A DNA stretch of 64,000 nucleotides from Vicia villosa (lineage: Eukaryota; Streptophyta; Magnoliopsida; Fabales; Fabaceae). Under the pieces are notes generated by a model that searched no databases, had not been told where the DNA came from, and worked only from the letters and a program-made list of their open reading frames with translations. Numbering within the stretch: the first letter of the stretch is position 1; each line of letters starts with the position of its first letter. Shown here piece after piece: positions 59,433-64,000 of the stretch. The position numbers and the translations under genes were made by a program. The DNA lies in assembly GCF_029867415.1 (NCBI RefSeq), contig NW_026705569.1:62001-126000 (forward strand). The letters are read 5' to 3'.

Positions 59433-59854
59433 GGGTCATGCTAACGAGTGCCCCGGGACACTGGTTAAACATTTCAAATAAAGAAATTATTTTAGATCAA
59501 TGCATTGAATAAACACAGTATTCTTTAGAAAAGTTAATTAGTTATGTTTTCAATATGAGCTGTGCTATTTGTACAATCAAATTGGTACACTGTATTTACA
59601 CCGTATAGGACTTTAAGGCAAAATTTTGTTTGGCACAGAAATCAAGTACAATTAATTAATAAAAAACTAAAATTAGTAGACCATATATCTACATTTACGG
59701 TGTAGATGTCATAAAATGGTGTAGAAATAGCTTTTCCCTTTCAATATACATATATTTTAGGTAAAAACCTTATATTTTTAATCTATTAAACAATGTTCTA
59801 TTTACCTTTTTAATCTCTTAACCAGTGCCCTTGGGACACTCGTTAGCATTACCC
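59433..59854. mobile_element. Mutator-like MITE, 422 bp
   Basis: Inverted ends GGGTCATGCTAACGAGTG and CACTCGTTAGCATTACCC, with a perfect 9-bp target duplication TTTAAATAA (59424-59432 and 59855-59863), the size for Mutator elements. A possible smaller MITE (about 59560-59740, 'gctatttgtaca...ggtgtagaaatagc') is nested inside. Confidence 0.88.
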
Positions 59855-59863
59855 TTTAAATAA

Positions 59864-60247
59864 TTTTGAAATTTTATTTTCGAAACTTGCTGAAAAAGGG
59901 TTTTGAACTTTCTAAAGTATCTTCTTAAACAATGAGCTATTAATGCTATTGTTCTTTGATTTTATCTTCCTAGCATATCATAGTAATACTCACGCTACCT
60001 GAGATCACAAAAGTACCGAATCTTGTAATATATACAAGCATAGAAGACTTCTAAAGTTTGCAACTCAAACAACTTTATCTAGATAATTTTTTTTTCCCTT
60101 TTTTCGTATGTTTTAGTTTAAAAATGATTCATATGATGTACCATTATCACAACACAAGTGGTTTTTCTACTATGAAAAAATCTTTACCTGCATTGCAAAT
60201 GCATATTAGAGGATAATTAGTATTTACTATTTCAGTGATTATTTAGT
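59864..60247. other. Intergenic AT-rich stretch
   Basis: No gene or bounded repeat seen. Confidence 0.5.
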
Positions 60248-60418
60248 TGTTAAGTTTATTCTACTAGAGCTTATGTGGCACTTTTTGTTTGTATATAAAT
60301 AGACTAGTGGTAGTTGTCATAAATGTACCAATCATTTCCTTCTTTCTTTAATGAATAGCAGCCGCCATTTGCTTTCTCTCTTTATTCCTCTTTGATTTCA
60401 TCACCTTGTACACCAACA
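60248..60418 (+). repeat. 5' LTR of the second copia element, about 171 bp
   Basis: TGTTAAG... to ...CCAACA, with TGTT/AACA inverted ends, directly before the primer site. TATA-like 'gtatataaatag' near 60291. Without the 3' LTR the left limit is provisional. Confidence 0.7.
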
Positions 60419-60420
60419 AT

Positions 60421-60436
60421 TGGTATCTAGAGCTCC
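60421..60436 (+). other. Primer-binding site, variant initiator-tRNA(Met) type
   Basis: TGGTATCTAGAGCTCC two bases after the LTR; close to the usual TGGTATCAGAGC with an inserted base. Confidence 0.7.
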
Positions 60437-60611
60437 GGTTAAAAATACAGGGAAACACGAATGAACGTGAGTTTGTGTTGTGTGACTGATTTTGTTTCTG
60501 GATTCGTGTTGAATCTTTGAACAAAATTGTGACAGAATCACATTTTATGATTCTGTGGGGTTGGGAAACACTCTGTGAGTGAAGATCTGAGTGAACTGTA
60601 CAAGGTTTAAG

Positions 60612-61307
60612 ATGAGTGGAGAAAGTAGTTTGAATACCAAACTTCCAGTGTTTGATGGCAAAAACTGGAATTGTTGGATGATTCATATGTCTGTATTATT
60701 TGGTGCTCGAGATTTTCTAGATCTTGTCACTGAAGGATACGTTCAGGTTGCAGCAGATGCAACAGAACAGGAGAAAGAGGCGCAAAGAGCTACAAGGAAG
60801 AGAGATCAGAAAGCATTGTTCTACATCCATCAGTGTGTGGATGCGAATGTGTTTGAGAAGATTGCTGATTCGACGACGTCGAAGGAGACGTGGGATATAC
60901 TAGTCAGATGTTACGATGGTGACGCATCAGTGAAGAAGGTGAAGCTTCAGTCCCTCAGAAAGCAATATGAAAATCTCAACATGAAGAACAATGAGAAGGT
61001 TTCTGAGTACATCTCCAGGGTGATTCCGATCACTAATAAGATCAAGGCTTGTAGAGAAACCCTTTCTAAACAAGTAATCATAGAGAAGGTATTGAGGCCG
61101 CTTACTCCTCAATTTGATTACATTGTGGTATCCATTGAACATTCTAAAGATCTGGAAACCATGAGAATAGAAGAGTTGCAAATCAGTTTAGAAGCACAAG
61201 AGTTGCGTCTGACTGAAAGAACTTCTGAGAGGGAAGTTGAGCAAGCTCTGAAAGCTTCTTTTGTCAAGAAGGACCAGAAGCAGAATAGACGTGGTGATAG
61301 ATTCTAG
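60612..61307 (+). pseudogene. Copia gag (UBN2 domain)
   Basis: Starts MSGESSLNTKLPVFDGKNW. The gag-polypeptide (UBN2) domain covers about residues 60-190 (KETWDILVRCYDGD, LKLQSLRKQYENL-like). It ends at an in-frame TAG (61305) before the zinc knuckle (CYCCKQFGHFARDC at about 61380-61424), which remains in the same frame. The stop therefore cuts gag from pol. Confidence 0.88.
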
Positions 61308-63143
61308 AAGTCAGAAACCTCAACTTTTGATGAAAATAAATATCATAAGGGAAAGGAGAAGTATGACAAGAAGAAGGTTCAATGTTACTGTTGTAAACAG
61401 TTTGGCCACTTTGCTAGAGATTGTAGGTCAAACAAGGGAAGGAAATCAGAAGAAGCAAATATAGTCAGAGGAGATTCTGATGATGAACCTGTGTTACTGA
61501 TGGCTTCTGAGTCTGATGAGAAGTGTTTAGCAGACTGGTGGTATATGGACACTGGCTGTTCAAGTCACTTGACTGGAAACAAATAATGGCTGATAGATTT
61601 TGACTCCAGAAGGAGAACAAAGATCAGATGTGATGATGATAAGTATCTTAATGCATAAGGTATGGGAAATGTCAAAGTCAGAGTGAAGAATGGGAAGAAT
61701 CTTCTGATCAAAGACGTTTGGTATGTTCCTGGCATTAAGAGCAATCTAATAAGTGTGGGTCTGCTCATTGAGAAAGGTTTCTCAGTTATTATGAAGGATA
61801 ATCTTCTGACGCTGTATGATTCTAATCAGAAGCTGATTATGAAGTCTGAACAGGGAAGCAACAAAACATTCAAAGTGAATGTAGAAACAGCTGAAGCAGA
61901 GTGTCTTAGTGCAGAAGGCATTGAAGGTGATAGTAAGTTGTGGCACAAGAGGATGGGACATTTAAACTACATAAGCCTAGGACATCTGAGTTATAAGAAG
62001 CTTGTATATGGTATTTCGAAGATTGTGAAGCCTGAGAAGTCATGTGAGATATGCATGAAAGGCAAGCAATCCAGATTACCATTCACATCAGAAGTTGTTC
62101 CAAGAGCAAAGCATGCTTTGGTAGTTGTACATTTTGATGTATGTGGACCATTTCCAGTACCTTCACTTGGAGGAAACAAATATTTTGTATCTTTTGTGGA
62201 TAAATTCAAAAGGATGACATGGGTAACACTCATCAAGTTCAAGAATGAAGTGTTTACTGAGTTCCAGAAGTTCAAGATAAAGGCTGAGAAGCAGAGTGGT
62301 CAGAAGCTGAAAATTCTCAGAACGGATGGTGGAGGAGAGTATAACTCTACAGAATTCCAGAAGTTCTGTAAGGAGAATGGAATAGAACATGAGGTTATTG
62401 CTCCATATACTCCTCAGCACAATGGTCTTGCTGAAAGAAGAAACAGAACTTTGCTTGATATGTCCAGAAGTATGCTGAAAGAGAAGAAGCTACCTCATAC
62501 TCAGTGGGGAGAAGTTGTTACCGCGTCAGCATATGTTCTAAACAGGTGTCCAACTAAGAAGTTGAAAGAAATTGTTCCTTTAGATAAATGGATTGGAGAT
62601 AAGCAAAGTGTTAGTCATCTGAAAGTGTTTGGTTCTATATGTTACAAACACGTTCCAAAAGCTAGGAGACAGAAGTTAGATGATAGAAGCAAAGTAATGT
62701 TACTGGTGGGGTATCACAGTACAATTGCTTACAAGCTTTATTGTCCAAAAACTAACAAAGCTGAAGTCAGCAGAGACGTTATTGTGAAAGAATCAGAAGC
62801 TTGTGATTGGAGTAAGTCTCAGCCCATTTCTAGTGTAGAGCTAACTTACGAAGACGAGTCAGAAGTTGAAAGTTCTGAAGAAGAGTCAGAGTCAGAAGAT
62901 AATTTTGAAGACTCTGAAGATGAAGATGATGAATCTGATTCTAATCCAGATTCTGATGATGATCCAGAATCTGGTGGTGGTCATACTTTTGGAAGGGAAA
63001 ACTCTAAAGACCTAGGTTTTGAAGGACAAGCTTCTGGAGATGATCATGTTACTGAAGGTCGTAATTTTGAAAATAGTGTTTTTAGACAATGTCCAGAAGT
63101 TAATGTTGTTCCAAGTTCTGGAGAATATTCAGAACAAGTTTAG
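61308..63143 (+). pseudogene. Copia zinc knuckle, protease and integrase with premature stops
   Basis: The same frame as gag continues through the protease (YMDTGCSSHL, active-site Asp present) to TAA at 61584, TAA at 61656, then an open 493-codon stretch. It has a pre-integrase [10 protein letters not shown] and an integrase core with the three acidic residues in [17 protein letters not shown] and [10 protein letters not shown]. It ends in an acidic Ser/Asp/Glu linker and a TAG at 63141. Four stops in one frame show decay by point mutation. Confidence 0.88.
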
Positions 63144-64000
63144 AGGCCACAAAGAATCAGAACTATACCTAGAAGGTTTGCAGATTTTGACATGTTGCAA
63201 GACACTGAAGTTGAGTCAGAGGGAGAAGTCATTCACTGTGCCATGTTAGTAGATTCTGAACCATTGGGTATTGAAGAAGCGCTCAAGAAGAAAGTCTGGC
63301 TGAATGCCATGAAAGAAGAAATTGAGGCTATAGAAAGAAACAAGACTTGGAAGTTGACTAAACTTCTGAAGGAGAAGAAAGCCATCAGCGTTATATGGGT
63401 TTTCAAGGTGAAATTGAAGCCAGATGGATCTATTGGCAAATACAAAGCAAGGCTAGTGGCTAGAGGTTTTCTTAAAAAATTTGGGTAGATTAATTTGAAG
63501 TAATTGCAATTGTAAATAAAAATGAAACAATCATATTGGTGATTGCTCTTGCTGCAAACAGAAGTTGGCCTTTGATGCATCTGGATGTAAATTCTGCATT
63601 TCTGAATGGTCCATTACAAGAATAGGTATATGTCTCACAGCCTCCTGGATTTGTGAAAAAGAATCAGGAAGGGATGGTATACAAGTTGCATAAAGCCTTG
63701 TATGGATTGAAACAAGTGCCCAAAGCTTGGAATCTGAATATTGATTCATTTTTCAAGAAGCAGAAGTTTCAGAAATGTGAAATTGAATATGGAGTTTATG
63801 TGCAACATTCTGGAAGTTCTGATGAATGAGTTTAAGATGACAGATCTGCGAAATATGGTATATTTTCTAGGGATGGAGATTTTGTACTCCTAGAAGGGTA
63901 TCTTTTTGCATCAGTTGAAGTATGAACTTGAACTTCTGAAGAGATTTAAGCTGCAGAACTGTAAGGTTGTTGTTACACCATCAGGAACTAATCATAAACT
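63144..64000 (+). pseudogene. Copia reverse transcriptase with active-site deletion
   Basis: RT begins in frame (KKKVWLNAMKEEIEAIERNK, KYKARLVARGFLKKFG) and stops at about 63486. Shifted pieces follow (LHKALYGLKQVPKAW, then EFKMTDLRNMVYFLGMEIL). The stretch that should hold the YVDD motif is missing between about 63815 and 63830. RNase H would start after the window end. Confidence 0.85.

Larger units (their letters stand above)
60248..64000 (+). mobile_element. Defective Ty1/copia retrotransposon, cut by the window end
   Basis: A short 5' LTR (60248-60418), primer site, gag, protease, integrase and part of RT follow in copia order on the plus strand. Several in-frame stops and a deletion over the RT active site show it is not autonomous. 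The 3' LTR lies beyond 64000. Confidence 0.9.

Noticed and set aside
60927..62420. Minus-strand ORFs opposite copia gag and integrase
   Set aside because: Antisense shadows of well-matched plus-strand copia domains.

Overview
This is a repeat-rich, AT-rich stretch of plant nuclear DNA. Three things point to a plant genome. Spliced genes have GT-AG introns. The transposon families are plant-type: CACTA with Ulp1-like proteases, Ty1/copia, Ty3/gypsy, LINE, hAT, Mutator-like and Stowaway MITEs. Host proteins are of plant type. The style of the repeats (Ogre/Tat-like primer site, DUF7745-like ORF, retrotransposons, many MITEs) suggests a legume (Fabaceae). That is an inference, not proven here.

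Layout. 1-13719: an LTR retrotransposon in minus orientation with no coding capacity that I can see. Its one visible LTR is 12669-13719 and its primer-binding site is 12655-12666. A 9.65-kb CACTA element (605-10253, target duplication AGA) is inserted inside it. The CACTA carries two apparently intact minus-strand genes: a transposase (5103-8318) and a 12-exon Transposase_24/Ulp1-like protein (1371-4645). 13874-15016: a solo LTR with a perfect 5-bp target duplication. 15280-32700: no large gene; hAT-type elements, MITEs (some nested), a long foldback, a Helitron-like end, long (TA)n tracts, a segmental duplication and gypsy gag remnants. One small spliced gene for a predicted 59-residue membrane protein lies at 21484-22030.

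32793-36302: a palindrome of about 3.5 kb made of two inverted copies of a DUF7745-like/coiled-coil ORF, next to an Ogre/Tat-like primer site at about 36950. 37319-37468: a perfect 150-bp palindrome. 40480-46072: an intact five-exon INSIG-family gene with a decayed 4.25-kb copia element in its last intron. 46400-53050: a LINE broken in two by a truncated second CACTA element (47708 to about 52030), which carries its own decayed Ulp1 gene. 54086-58985: a 14-15 exon SWC4/DMAP1 homologue. 60248-64000: a defective copia element running off the window end.

Only three host-type genes are supported: the small membrane protein, the INSIG-like protein and SWC4/DMAP1. The CACTA at 605-10253 is the one mobile element that looks potentially active. 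Exon limits were found by hand from splice sites and frame continuity; no database search was run.
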